Part shown: positions 32,301 through 41,858 of the stretch, in pieces
Position numbering within the stretch: the first letter of the stretch is position 1
Layout: each line of letters begins with the position of its first letter
Assembly: GCF_007859675.1 (NCBI RefSeq)
Contig: NZ_CP042305.1
Location: 1,674,001 to 1,738,000, forward strand
Length of the DNA: 64,000 nucleotides
DNA from: Humibacter ginsenosidimutans
GTDB lineage: Bacteria > Actinomycetota > Actinomycetes > Actinomycetales > Microbacteriaceae
Reading direction: 5' to 3'
Notes under the pieces: model-generated
The model's database searches: none
The model's input: only the letters and a program-made list of their open reading frames with translations
Told to the model about the DNA's origin: nothing
Position numbers and translations under genes: made by a program

Positions 32301-33065
32301 TCGAAGTCGCCGAGGTCTTCCGTCATGCTGTGCGCCACATCGGCGAACGATGAGACCACGAGCCTCGGCTGCACCGAGAAGGATGCCACGTGGCTGGTGA
32401 GCGAGCGCAGCCGGTCGATCACGGGCTGCGGCTTGAAGACCCCGTTGGTCTCGGCGAGCGCGACGAACGCGTCGGCGTCGAGCTCGATGCTGAACTGCTC
32501 GTGCAACGTGCGCCGCAGCTCGGGGTTGAGGAAGGTCTTGCCGCGCAGCTTGAGGCTCGAAGTCGCGGCCGTAGCGGCGGATCGCGACGGGCCGCAGCAG
32601 CACGGGAGCGGTGTACTCGTCTGCGCCGTCGCGCCAGTGCGCAAGGCCGATGCCGAGGTGCACGGCGTCGATGCCGCGTACCGTGCGCAGCTCGATGCCC
32701 TTGGCCGTGATGGCCCCCGCCGCGGCCTTCGCGGCGCGCAGCGCGATGTCGTCGCGGATCAGGCTCGACAGCAGCGTGCGGTCGCCGGTGATGAACTGCG
32801 GAAGGCCGCCGGGATGCGTGGCGCTGAGCTCTATTCTGGTGCGGGGCGTGTCGACGAAGTGCAACAGCGGAGAGGGTCCCCCGACGGCGGCGACATCGTC
32901 GCGCCACTTCGTCCAGACGGGCTCGGAGATGTTGCCTGCAGTCACGTTCGGATCACCCAGCGTCACGGTATACGGCCCGGTGGCTGTTCGCGGGTCGAGC
33001 GCGGCATCCTCCAACGCGTCCAGCGACGTGTAGTCCACGTCACGTCGTTTCTCGGGTCTCCGCAC
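29318..33065 (-). pseudogene. Large helicase-like protein with degenerate Walker motifs, frameshifted
   Basis: Two overlapping frames form one gene of about 1,250 codons: GTG 33065 reads to about 32555 (ending ...RRYGRDFE) and continues as LKLRGKTFLNPEL... in the next frame to 29318. One extra base in the GG pair at 32554-32555 explains the break. The protein resembles superfamily-1 AAA/DUF4011-type helicases with a C-terminal nuclease-like domain. Walker A is degenerate (LPGTGATQT, Ala in place of Lys) and Walker B reads VILVDAGA. Late motifs survive (LTRSYRSVGDDLAEL, LTRARRAMDIVSC). The tail has a restriction-nuclease-like layout (VVVETDR...LGWHYVRVHSFELF). It may be catalytically inactive; its role is unknown. 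Confidence 0.7.
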
Positions 33066-33207
33066 ACCCGGTACCCTATGCGGCGCCGCAGGGGAAGACG
33101 GTGAGGCGAGGCCGTTTATGACCTATCCGGGCCAGGGCGGTCGGCGTAGGCTGACCGCACCGGAACAGGCGTCCGGGCCACAGACCATCACGGATCAGGG
33201 GACATCC

Positions 33208-33462
33208 ATGAGCAAGCGCGACGAGGTCGTTGAACTGGCCAGCAGCAATCCGATCAGTCTGCTGAGCGGATGGGGCATCAGAAGTGAGCACGCGTACCTC
33301 GCGGCGGTCGTGTCGCTGGGGCTCGTGTTCATCACCTGGCTGGTGTCGCGGGCCAAGAAGGACGACCGCGGCCGCTCGGAGCACTGGGGCCTCTTCCTCG
33401 GCGAGTGGGTCGCGTCGCTGCTGGCTCTCGGAGTGGCCCTGAAGCTCGAAGAGAAGGACTGA
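33208..33462 (+). CDS. Small membrane protein, unknown function
   Basis: The 84-residue protein starts at ATG 33208 with MSKRDEVVELASSNP. One hydrophobic helix lies at about 29-46 (YLAAVVSLGLVFITWLVSR) and a second, shorter one at about 62-77 (GLFLGEWVASLLALGVAL), joined by a basic loop (AKKDDRGRSEHW). No family is recognised. It stands alone between the divergently placed helicase-like gene and the convergent aminotransferase gene; the stop is 14 bases from the aminotransferase stop. An in-frame upstream extension exists but lacks an RBS. Confidence 0.6.
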   Translation: MSKRDEVVELASSNPISLLSGWGIRSEHAYLAAVVSLGLVFITWLVSRAKKDDRGRSEHWGLFLGEWVASLLALGVALKLEEKD

Positions 33463-33476
33463 GCCCGCACCTCGGC

Positions 33477-34583
33477 TCAGCGCGTCCGATCGCGCAGCAG
33501 CCCGGCGAGCGTGGCCAGTCCGCGGTCGGCGTCGTCGCCGGATGCGTGGCTGAAGTTCAGCCGCATGGTGCCGAGCACCGGCTCGTTCGGGAAGAACTCC
33601 TCCCCCGGCATGAATGCCACGTTGCGCCGGATCGCCTCGGCCAGAAGCGGCCGGGTGTCGATGTGCTCGTTCAGCCGCAGCCAGTAGAAGAGGCCGCCGC
33701 GCGGGGTGTGCCATTCGGCGAGGTCGCCGAGGTGACGCCGCATCGCGGACTCGAAGGCGTCACGGCGCGAACTGTAGAAGCGCACGAGACCTTCGACGCG
33801 GGCATCCCAGCCCGGGTCGGTGACGGCCTCGAGCACGATGCTCTGCGAGAGCCGTGAGGTGTGCAGGTCGAGCGCCTGTTTGAGCATGACGAGCCGCGGG
33901 AACAGCTCGGCGGAGGCCGCGAGGTAGCCGAGTCGCAGGCCGGGCGCGAACGTCTTCGAGAACGAGCCCTGGTAGACCCATGAGCCGCCCGACATGCGCG
34001 AGGCGACGGGACGCCTGTCGCAGTCGTCGTAGGCGAGGTCGCGGTACGGATCGTCCTCGAACAGCACGGTGCCGGCGCTGAGGCAGCGTCGGGCGAGTTC
34101 GTCGCGCTCCGCGTCGCTCGCGCACGCTCCCGTGGGATTCGCGAAGGTGGGGATGACGTAGGCGAGCCGAGCGAGGTTCTCGCCGAGCACGTCGAGGTCG
34201 ACGAACCGGGCGCCGTAGAGCCGGAACACCTGCAGGGCGGCGAGGTAGGTCGGCGACTCGACGGCCACGGGGGTGCCGCGGTCGATGAAGAGCTTCGCCA
34301 CGAGGTCGATGCCCTGCTGGCTGCCGCCGAGGATCATCACCCGCTCGGGCGGGGCATCCACCCCGAGGCTTCGGAGCCGCTCGGAGACCACCTGGCGCAG
34401 CGCGGGCTCGCCCTCGCTGGGGCCGTACTGGAGAACGTCGGCGGATGCCGTTCCCGACCAGTCGGGCAGCGTCTCGCTCGCGGGCAGGCCGCCGGCGAAC
34501 GAGACCATGCCTGGACGGTCGATGACGCTCAGAATCTCGCGGATGGGTGAGGGCTGCAGACGGTCGATACGCTCGGAGAACAT
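33477..34583 (-). CDS. PLP-dependent aminotransferase, class I/II (LysN/MocR-catalytic type)
   Basis: From ATG 34583 the protein is 368 residues. It begins SERIDRLQPSPIREILSVIDRPGMVSFAGGLP, typical of 2-aminoadipate-type transaminases. The PLP lysine lies in GSFSKTFAPGLRLGY (about 194-208), with IPTFANPTG (about 136-144) and the substrate-binding Arg in MRLNFSH near the C-terminus. The amino-acid substrate cannot be fixed by sequence. It lacks the GntR-type DNA-binding head of full MocR proteins. A strong minus-strand promoter with overlapping MarR-type operators lies at 34681-34737, so control by the divergent MarR protein is likely. Confidence 0.85.
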   Translation of the reverse strand: MFSERIDRLQPSPIREILSVIDRPGMVSFAGGLPASETLPDWSGTASADVLQYGPSEGEPALRQVVSERLRSLGVDAPPERVMILGGSQQGIDLVAKLFIDRGTPVAVESPTYLAALQVFRLYGARFVDLDVLGENLARLAYVIPTFANPTGACASDAERDELARRCLSAGTVLFEDDPYRDLAYDDCDRRPVASRMSGGSWVYQGSFSKTFAPGLRLGYLAASAELFPRLVMLKQALDLHTSRLSQSIVLEAVTDPGWDARVEGLVRFYSSRRDAFESAMRRHLGDLAEWHTPRGGLFYWLRLNEHIDTRPLLAEAIRRNVAFMPGEEFFPNEPVLGTMRLNFSHASGDDADRGLATLAGLLRDRTR

Positions 34584-34680
34584 GACGTGCCTTCGGTGAG
34601 AGTGGCGGACGGCCGACGTCATGTGTCGCGTGCCTGATGCGATGAGCCCGGCCGGTGTGCCGGAACCCGACGCAGAATAG

Positions 34681-34737
34681 GTCAAATGGGTTGACTAGAT
34701 TATGCGCCCCGAAGAGATGTAGGTCAACATGATTGAC
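34681..34737. promoter_or_regulatory. Two GTCAA-N5-TTGAC operators overlapping the aminotransferase promoter
   Basis: Perfect 15-bp palindromic sites sit at 34681-34695 and 34723-34737, with centres 42 bases apart (about four helical turns). They flank a near-consensus minus-strand promoter: -35 TTGACC (34722-34727), 17-base spacer, -10 CATAAT (34699-34704). One site covers the -35 and the other the start point. The divergent MarR gene is the obvious binder. Confidence 0.7.
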
Positions 34738-34745
34738 TCAAACGG

Positions 34746-35207
34746 ATGAGTGACGGTGGCAACGACGACGCCGGTGACGGTGCGGAGTGCGAGCGCGAGC
34801 TGCGCAGCGCCATCGAGGAGCTGTACTTCGGCTACCGCGCGTTCACGGCGCTGCCCGACGAGATCCTCGCCGAGCGCGGCCTCGGCAGAACGCACCACCG
34901 CATCCTCTACTTCGTCGACCGCAGCCCCGGACTCTCGGTCGGCGAGCTGCTCGGCGTGCTCGCCGTGACGAAGCAGGCGGTGCACCGGCCGATCAAGGAG
35001 CTGGAGCAGCGCGGTCTGCTGCGCATCGACACGGATGCCGGCGACCGTCGGGTGCGACGCCTCACCGTCACCGAAGAGGGCGCCGCGCTGGAGAGCCGGC
35101 TCACGACCGTGCAGATGCGGCTGCTCGCGAAGGCGTTCGACGGCCTGGGCGCGAGCGCGGAAGGGCACTGGCACGAGATCATGCAGCGGCTCGCGCGGCA
35201 GGACTGA
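34746..35207 (+). CDS. MarR-family transcriptional regulator
   Basis: The 153-residue protein shows the MarR winged helix: GLGRTHHRILYFVDRSPGLSVGELLGVLAVTKQAVHRPIKELEQRGLLR (in the region residues 42-92), then the wing DAGDRRVRRLTVTEEG (about 95-110) and a C-terminal dimer helix. MarR proteins repress divergent genes and release on ligand binding. It diverges from the aminotransferase gene with two palindromic operators in between, so it most likely represses that gene and itself. The effector is unknown. Confidence 0.9.
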   Translation: MSDGGNDDAGDGAECERELRSAIEELYFGYRAFTALPDEILAERGLGRTHHRILYFVDRSPGLSVGELLGVLAVTKQAVHRPIKELEQRGLLRIDTDAGDRRVRRLTVTEEGAALESRLTTVQMRLLAKAFDGLGASAEGHWHEIMQRLARQD

Positions 35208-35241
35208 CGGGCACGGCCGCCCATCAGCCGTGCCGCAGCCG

Positions 35242-35304
35242 ATTGCGCCAGGTCTCGGGCTTCGCGCCAGGCTATGTGGCGCAACAGCCGAGACCTGGCG
35301 CAAT
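35242..35304. terminator. Nested inverted repeat between convergent marR-type gene and hutI
   Basis: A perfect 17-bp inverted repeat (ATTGCGCCAGGTCTCGG at 35242-35258 and its complement at 35288-35304) encloses a second stem, GCGCCA/TGGCGC (35264-35269/35277-35282). It lies between two gene ends, so a bidirectional terminator is the simplest reading. There is no T-tract. A dispersed palindromic repeat is the alternative. Confidence 0.5.
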
Positions 35305-35332
35305 TGCGAGAGCCGACGGACCGGCACGCACG

Positions 35333-36544
35333 TCAGGCCACGCGCAGCTCGACGCCCTGCTTCCACACCCGGCGCACGAGAGGCACGCCGGGGCGATAGG
35401 CGAGGTAGACGTGACTGGGGGCGTCCAGCAGCACGAGGTCGGCGCTCGCGCCGGGCGACAGACGTCCGACGTCGTCGCGGTGCAGCGCACGCGCGCCACC
35501 GGCTGTCGCGGCCCAGAGCGCCTCGTCCGGCGTCATGCCCAGCTCGCGCACGGCGAGCGCGATGACGAACGGCATCGACGAGGTGAAGCACGATCCCGGG
35601 TTGCAGTCGCTCGCCAGCGCCAGGGTGACGCCCGCGGCGAGCAGGGCACGGGCATCCGGGTAGGGATGCTTCGTGGAGAACTCCACGCCGGGCAGCAGCG
35701 TGCACACGGTGTCGGAGCCGGCGAGCGCCTCGACGTCGGCATCCGAGAGGTACGTGCCGTGGTCGACGCTCGCCGCGCCCAGCTCCACGGCGAGCCGCAC
35801 GCCGTCGCCGACGCCGAGCTGGCCGGCGTGGATGCGCGCCCCCAGCCCCCGAGACTGCCCGGCTGTGAGGATGCGCCTGGCCTCGTCCACCGTGAACGCG
35901 CCCTCCTCGCAGAACACGTCGATCCACCGCGAGTGCGGCGCACAGGCGTCGAGCATGGGACCGGTGACGAGGTCGACGTAGCCGTCTCGATCGTCGGCGT
36001 ACTCGGGCGCCACGACGTGCGCGCCGAGGAACGTGACCTCGTCGGTCACCTCGCGCGCGAGCCGCGCCAGTCGCTCCTCGTTCTCGACGTCGAGCCCGTA
36101 CCCGGTCTTCACCTCGAACGTTGTCGTGCCCTGCGCGGCGAGTTCCCGCTCGAAGCGCTGCAGAGTCGCGCGCAGCTGCTCGTCGCTCGCGCCGCGGGTG
36201 GCTGCGACGGTGCTGCGAATGCCGCCTGCCGCGTACCGCTCCCCCGCCATGCGCGCGACGAACTCGGCCGAACGGTCGCCCGCGAAGGCGATGTGGGTGT
36301 GGCTGTCGACGAAGCCCGGGATGATGGCCCGGCCGCCGGCATCCACCCGTTCCACGTCGCCCTGCAGCAGGCGCGCGACCTGCGGTGCAGCGTCGGCCTG
36401 GGGGCCGGCCCAGACGACGTTGCCGTCGATGACGATGAGCGCAGCGTCGGGGATGGCGCCGAGCGGGTCGTCCGGCCGTGCCCCCCTGGCCCCGAGCTCG
36501 TTGGTCACGAGCAACCCGATGCCGTGCACGAAGAGAGTGCTCAT
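35333..36544 (-). CDS. hutI: Imidazolonepropionase
   Basis: The 403-residue protein is an amidohydrolase: metal ligands in [13 protein letters not shown] (about 79-91), then [16 protein letters not shown] (about 141-156), [25 protein letters not shown] (split about 236-262) and [10 protein letters not shown] (about 313-322), all HutI hallmarks. It opens the ring of imidazolonepropionate to N-formimino-L-glutamate, step three of histidine breakdown, in the cytoplasm. It is the third gene of the hutH-hutU-hutI group, 61 bases after hutU. ATG 36544 starts [10 protein letters not shown]. It ends before the nested terminator-like repeat. Confidence 0.95.
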   Translation of the reverse strand: MSTLFVHGIGLLVTNELGARGARPDDPLGAIPDAALIVIDGNVVWAGPQADAAPQVARLLQGDVERVDAGGRAIIPGFVDSHTHIAFAGDRSAEFVARMAGERYAAGGIRSTVAATRGASDEQLRATLQRFERELAAQGTTTFEVKTGYGLDVENEERLARLAREVTDEVTFLGAHVVAPEYADDRDGYVDLVTGPMLDACAPHSRWIDVFCEEGAFTVDEARRILTAGQSRGLGARIHAGQLGVGDGVRLAVELGAASVDHGTYLSDADVEALAGSDTVCTLLPGVEFSTKHPYPDARALLAAGVTLALASDCNPGSCFTSSMPFVIALAVRELGMTPDEALWAATAGGARALHRDDVGRLSPGASADLVLLDAPSHVYLAYRPGVPLVRRVWKQGVELRVA

Positions 36545-36605
36545 GCTCGCTGCCTCCCCTCGGTCAGCACCTTTTGCGCTGGTCGCGGGCACGTTCTGCG
36601 TCCGC

Positions 36606-38261
<1,656 letters not shown>

Positions 38262-38280
38262 GGTGGTCACTCCTTGACTC

Positions 38281-38308
38281 TGTGCATCTGCCGTTGTGCA
38301 TCTGCCGT
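38281..38308. repeat. Tandem 14-bp duplication in the hutH-hutU gap
   Basis: TGTGCATCTGCCGT occurs twice without a spacer (38281-38294 and 38295-38308), directly upstream of the hutU RBS. It looks like a recent slippage duplication. It adjoins the 85-bp repeat. Confidence 0.7.
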
Positions 38309-38391
38309 TCCGAAGACCGGAGATGTGGCCGGGAACCGGAGGTTTTCACCGGTATTCGTTCCGAGAGCGCGATCGCTTCGGATTTCGGAAC
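38307..38391. repeat. 85-bp palindromic intergenic repeat, copy 1
   Basis: The ends GTTCCGAA and TTCGGAAC are inverted. An inner stem ACCGG/CCGGT surrounds an AT-richer loop. It aligns without gaps over 85 bases with 47284-47368, at roughly 70% identity by hand; the best-kept blocks are GAAGACCGGAGA and CGAGAGCGCGATC. It lies between hutH and hutU. A dispersed REP-like element is inferred. Confidence 0.6.
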
Positions 38392-38424
38392 GGACCCGGA
38401 GGGTTGCGGGGTGCGACGGGGCAC

Positions 38425-40005
38425 TCATCGCAGCGGTCCCGTCACGGATTCGACAGCGGCGAGGATGCTGCCGTCGGCGACGAGCGCCACGGCATCCTCG
38501 ATCTCGGCCGAGAGCGGGCGGTCGGGACCGGGGCCCTCGACACGGGTGCGCAGTGCGGCGCGTGCGGCGGACGTCGCCGCGCCGGGCTGCAGCGGTGCGC
38601 GCAGGTCGAGCGAACGCGCCGCCGTGAGCAGCTCGATGGCGAGCACGCGACGCAGGCCGTCCACGGCGCGGCGCAGCTTGCGGGCGGCGGCCCAGCCCAT
38701 CGAGACGTGGTCCTCCTGCATGGCGCTGGAGGGAATGGAGTCGACAGATGCCGGCACAGCCAGCCGCTTCAGCTCGCTCACGATCCCCGCCGCCGTGTAC
38801 TGCGCGATCATGAGCCCGGAGTCGACTCCCGCGCGGTCGGCCAGGAACGCCGGAAGACCCTTGTTGCGCGACACGTCGAGGTGCCTGTCGATGCGGCGCT
38901 CGGCGATGCCCGCGGCATCCGCCGCCGCGATCGCGAGAAAGTCGAGCACGTACGCGACGGGCGCGCCGTGGAAGTTGCCGTTGGAGACCACTCGGCCGTC
39001 GAGGGTGACCACCGGGTTGTCGACGGCCGAGGCGAGCTCGCGCACGGCGACCTGCCTCGCGTGGTCGACGGTGTCGCGGCCGGCACCCAGCACCTGGGGG
39101 CTGCAGCGCAGGGAGTAGGCGTCCTGCACCGTCGGGTCCTCAGGGCCGGCGTGGCTGGCGACGATCGCCGAACCGGCGAGAATGGCGCGCAGGTTGGCAG
39201 CCGAGGCGGCCTGGCCCAGCTGGGGCCGCAAGGCCTGCAGATCGGCGGCGAACACGGCATCCGTGCCGAGCAGTGCCTCGACGCTCATCGCGGCGGTGAG
39301 GTCGGCGATCTTGTACAGCGCGTCGAGGTCGGTGATGGCCATGGCCAGCATGCCGAGCATGCCGTCTGTGCCGTTGATGAGCGCGAGCCCCTCCTTCTCG
39401 GCGAGCACGACGGGGTGGATGCCTGCCGCCGCGAGCGCCTCCGCCGCAGGCACCATCTCGCCCGACGCGGTGCGCACGTCGCCCTCGCCGATGATCGCGA
39501 GCGCGCAGTGCGCGAGCGGAGCGAGGTCCCCCGAGCAGCCGAGCGATCCGTACTCGCGCACGATCGGCGTGATGCCGGCGTTGAGCAGTGCCGCATACGC
39601 CTCGGCGGTGGATGCCCGCACTCCGGTTCGCCCGGTCATGAGCGTGCTCAGCCGCAACAGCATCAGGGCACGCACGACCTCGCGCTCCACCTCGGCGCCG
39701 CTTCCGGCCGCGTGCGAGCGGATGAGGCTGAGCTGCAGCTGCTCGCGGTCTGCGCTGTCGATGTAGGTGGTGGCGAGCGCGCCGAACCCGGTGGAGATGC
39801 CGTAGTGCGGCTCCGGGTCGTCTGCCAACGCCTCGATCACCCGACGGGTCTCGGACACGGCGGCGATCGCGGTCGGCTCCAGCACCACTCGCGCGTCCTC
39901 TCTGGCGACGGCGACGACGTCGGCGATCGAGAGCGGACCGACGCCGACGACGACCTCGGCTGTCGTGGATTCGACCGTGGTGACGGAGGGTGCTGTGCTG
40001 GTCAT
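38425..40005 (-). CDS. hutH: Histidine ammonia-lyase
   Basis: The 526-residue protein has YGISTGFGALATTYI (about 62-76) and the prosthetic-group site YGSLGCSGDLAPLAHCAL (about 149-166), where the MIO triad is Cys-Ser-Gly rather than Ala-Ser-Gly. It also has the ALINGTDGM and QDAYSLRCSPQVLGA segments. It removes ammonia from histidine to give urocanate, step one of the pathway. Cys-Ser-Gly is, to my knowledge, also found in Streptomyces enzymes, so activity is expected. It diverges from the IclR-type regulator gene with 101 bases between starts, where an 18-bp palindrome lies. Confidence 0.95.
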   Translation of the reverse strand: MTSTAPSVTTVESTTAEVVVGVGPLSIADVVAVAREDARVVLEPTAIAAVSETRRVIEALADDPEPHYGISTGFGALATTYIDSADREQLQLSLIRSHAAGSGAEVEREVVRALMLLRLSTLMTGRTGVRASTAEAYAALLNAGITPIVREYGSLGCSGDLAPLAHCALAIIGEGDVRTASGEMVPAAEALAAAGIHPVVLAEKEGLALINGTDGMLGMLAMAITDLDALYKIADLTAAMSVEALLGTDAVFAADLQALRPQLGQAASAANLRAILAGSAIVASHAGPEDPTVQDAYSLRCSPQVLGAGRDTVDHARQVAVRELASAVDNPVVTLDGRVVSNGNFHGAPVAYVLDFLAIAAADAAGIAERRIDRHLDVSRNKGLPAFLADRAGVDSGLMIAQYTAAGIVSELKRLAVPASVDSIPSSAMQEDHVSMGWAAARKLRRAVDGLRRVLAIELLTAARSLDLRAPLQPGAATSAARAALRTRVEGPGPDRPLSAEIEDAVALVADGSILAAVESVTGPLR

Positions 40006-40058
40006 GGTTCCATTGCACCTCGCCGCGAGGTACGGAACGACGCAGATCCCACCTGTGC

Positions 40059-40076
40059 CGTCCGGGATACCGGACG
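40059..40076. promoter_or_regulatory. 18-bp palindrome between hutH and the IclR-type gene
   Basis: CGTCCGG-N4-CCGGACG lies in the divergent gap 40006-40106. Position and symmetry fit an operator for the IclR-type regulator controlling hutH-U-I and its own gene. A second imperfect inverted repeat (GTTCC at 40007-40011 with GGAAC at 40034-40038) overlaps the hutH leader. Confidence 0.5.
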
Positions 40077-40106
40077 ATGTCGTCGGGTTCGGCGTACCCT
40101 GGCAGG

Positions 40107-40877
40107 ATGCCGGGAAAGGCCCCAGCCGCCGATGCCACGCTGCGCATCCTGCGGCTCATGTCGCAGCAGCGCGGCCCGGTCGCCGCAGCCACCATCGCGC
40201 GCACGCTCGAGCTTCCGCGCTCGACCGTCTACCAGCTGCTCGCCGCCCTGACGGAGCACGGCTTCGTCATTCCACTGCCCGAGCTGCAGAAGTACGGCCT
40301 TGGCGTGGCCGCCTTCGAGCTCTCCAGCGGATTCAGCCGCCAGCAGCCGCTCACGAGGCTGGGCGCCCCGGTGCTCGCCCGGCTCGTCGACGAGCTCGGC
40401 TTGAACGGTCATCTCACCGTCCTGCTCGGCCGCGACGTCGTCTATCTCGTCGAAGACCGTGCTCCGCACGGCCCCTATCTCGTGACAGATGTCGGCGTGC
40501 GGCTCCCCGCGCACCTCACGGCTTCGGGGCTGGCGATGCTCGCCTGGCTGCCGCCGGCGCAGGTGCGCGCCCTGTACCCGGATCGCGGCTCGTTCATCAC
40601 CCGCACCGGCGAGGGCATCGCGAGTTACCGAGAGCTGACGACCGAGCTGAAGGCGATCAGGGACCGCGGCTACGCCCTCGAGGACTCCTCGGTGACCGAG
40701 GGGCTGCGCTCCATCGCCGTGGCCGTGCCCGACCATGTCGGCTGGCCTGCGGCGTCGGTGGCGCTGACCTTCCCCGCCGACCGCGATGTCGACCTGGATG
40801 CCTCGGCCGAGCGCCTGGGCCGCGCGGCGGCCGAACTCGGGCGCCGCATCGGCGGCGGGCGCGTCGCCGGCGGCTGA
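40107..40877 (+). CDS. IclR-family transcriptional regulator (probable hut regulator)
   Basis: The 256-residue protein has an N-terminal winged helix (ATLRILRLMSQQRGPVAAATIARTLELPRSTVYQLLAALTEHGFV, within residues 9-54) and the IclR effector domain (LGAPVLARLVDELGLNGHLTVL..., LPAHLTASGLAMLAWLP, EGLRSIAVAVPDHVGWPAASVALTFP). The family binds small ligands and represses or activates catabolic genes. It lies between divergent hutH and convergent hutG, so control of histidine use is inferred; urocanate or a related compound would be the likely signal. ATG 40107 was chosen for its position relative to the HTH. Confidence 0.85.
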   Translation: MPGKAPAADATLRILRLMSQQRGPVAAATIARTLELPRSTVYQLLAALTEHGFVIPLPELQKYGLGVAAFELSSGFSRQQPLTRLGAPVLARLVDELGLNGHLTVLLGRDVVYLVEDRAPHGPYLVTDVGVRLPAHLTASGLAMLAWLPPAQVRALYPDRGSFITRTGEGIASYRELTTELKAIRDRGYALEDSSVTEGLRSIAVAVPDHVGWPAASVALTFPADRDVDLDASAERLGRAAAELGRRIGGGRVAGG

Positions 40878-40879
40878 GC

Positions 40880-41800
40880 TCAGTCCTCGGTGGCGACCGG
40901 ACGCTCCGCGAAGCCCGCGATCGCCTCCAGCACCACGAGCGCGGCGAGGCGCACGGTGCGACCGTCGGAGGCATCCCTCGTGGCGTCGACCTCGGCGATG
41001 TCGAGCGACGTCACGCGGGGGTCGCGGGCGAGCAGCCGCACGGTGCGGCGCAACTGGTACGCGGAGAGGCCACCCGGCACCGAGGCAGGGCAGGCGGGCG
41101 CGACGGCGCGGTCGCAGGCATCCACATCGACGTCGACGTGGATCGGGCCGCCTGATGCTCCGGCGACGGCGAGCGCCTCTGTCGCGATCTGCTGCAGCCC
41201 CGTCGCCTCGAACTCGTCGCGGCGCACGATGCGGATGCCCGCGTCGCGCGCTCTCTCGTCGTAGAACGCGGAGTTGGCGAAGTCGGCGATGCCCAGCTGC
41301 GCGACCCGTCGGCCGTCGAGGCCGTCGGCGAGCAGCCTGCGCACGGGAGATCCGTTGGAGACGCCGTCGCGCAGGTCGTGGTGCGCGTCGATGGTGATGA
41401 GCCCGGCGTCGCCGATACGCCCGGCCCATGCGCCGTGCGCCACGCTGTAGGTGAGCGCATTGTCGCCGCCGATGGCGACGACCAGCGAGCTGCGCGACGC
41501 GGCCGCCCGCACCGCCTCGATCGCATCGACCTCGCCGTCGCCGTCGGGCTCCGCGACGTCGCCGAAGTCGACCACCGACGGCCATGCGCCACCATCGGCG
41601 AACGTGCCGTACCGCTGGATCGCCGCCCGCACGGCGGCAGGGGTCGCGTGCGCACCCGTCGCCGAGAGCGAGGTGCGCCAGGTCGGCACGCCGATCACGG
41701 CGACGTCGACGCGGTCGGATGCCGCAAGCGCGTCCGCGCCCGGCCAGCGTCCCGCGCGCGGCCAGTGCGGATCGTCGAAGAGCGTCGTCGTCTCGGTCAT
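40880..41800 (-). CDS. hutG: Formimidoylglutamase/arginase-family ureohydrolase
   Basis: The 306-residue protein is of the arginase fold: GVPTWRTSLSATGAHATP (about 37-54), VVAIGGDNALTYS (about 107-119), ITIDAHHDLRDG (about 134-145) and GPIHVDVDVDACDRAVAPACPASVPGG (split about 209-235). In most members the first metal motif reads GGDH; here it is GGDN. In a hut cluster it should hydrolyse N-formimino-L-glutamate to glutamate and formamide. It ends two bases from the iclR-type stop (convergent) and diverges from the MFS gene. The Asn for His change leaves some doubt about metal use. Confidence 0.85.
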   Translation of the reverse strand: MTETTTLFDDPHWPRAGRWPGADALAASDRVDVAVIGVPTWRTSLSATGAHATPAAVRAAIQRYGTFADGGAWPSVVDFGDVAEPDGDGEVDAIEAVRAAASRSSLVVAIGGDNALTYSVAHGAWAGRIGDAGLITIDAHHDLRDGVSNGSPVRRLLADGLDGRRVAQLGIADFANSAFYDERARDAGIRIVRRDEFEATGLQQIATEALAVAGASGGPIHVDVDVDACDRAVAPACPASVPGGLSAYQLRRTVRLLARDPRVTSLDIAEVDATRDASDGRTVRLAALVVLEAIAGFAERPVATED

Positions 41801-41858
41801 GTGCACCACGCTAAGCCAGCCGACGTTCACGGCGCACCTCGGTGCGAGACTGGTGCTC

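Noticed and set aside
38425..40005. Loss of the MIO cofactor in HutH because the triad reads CSG, not ASG
   Set aside because: Cys-Ser-Gly is, to my knowledge, also found in Streptomyces histidine ammonia-lyases, so it is not evidence of inactivation.
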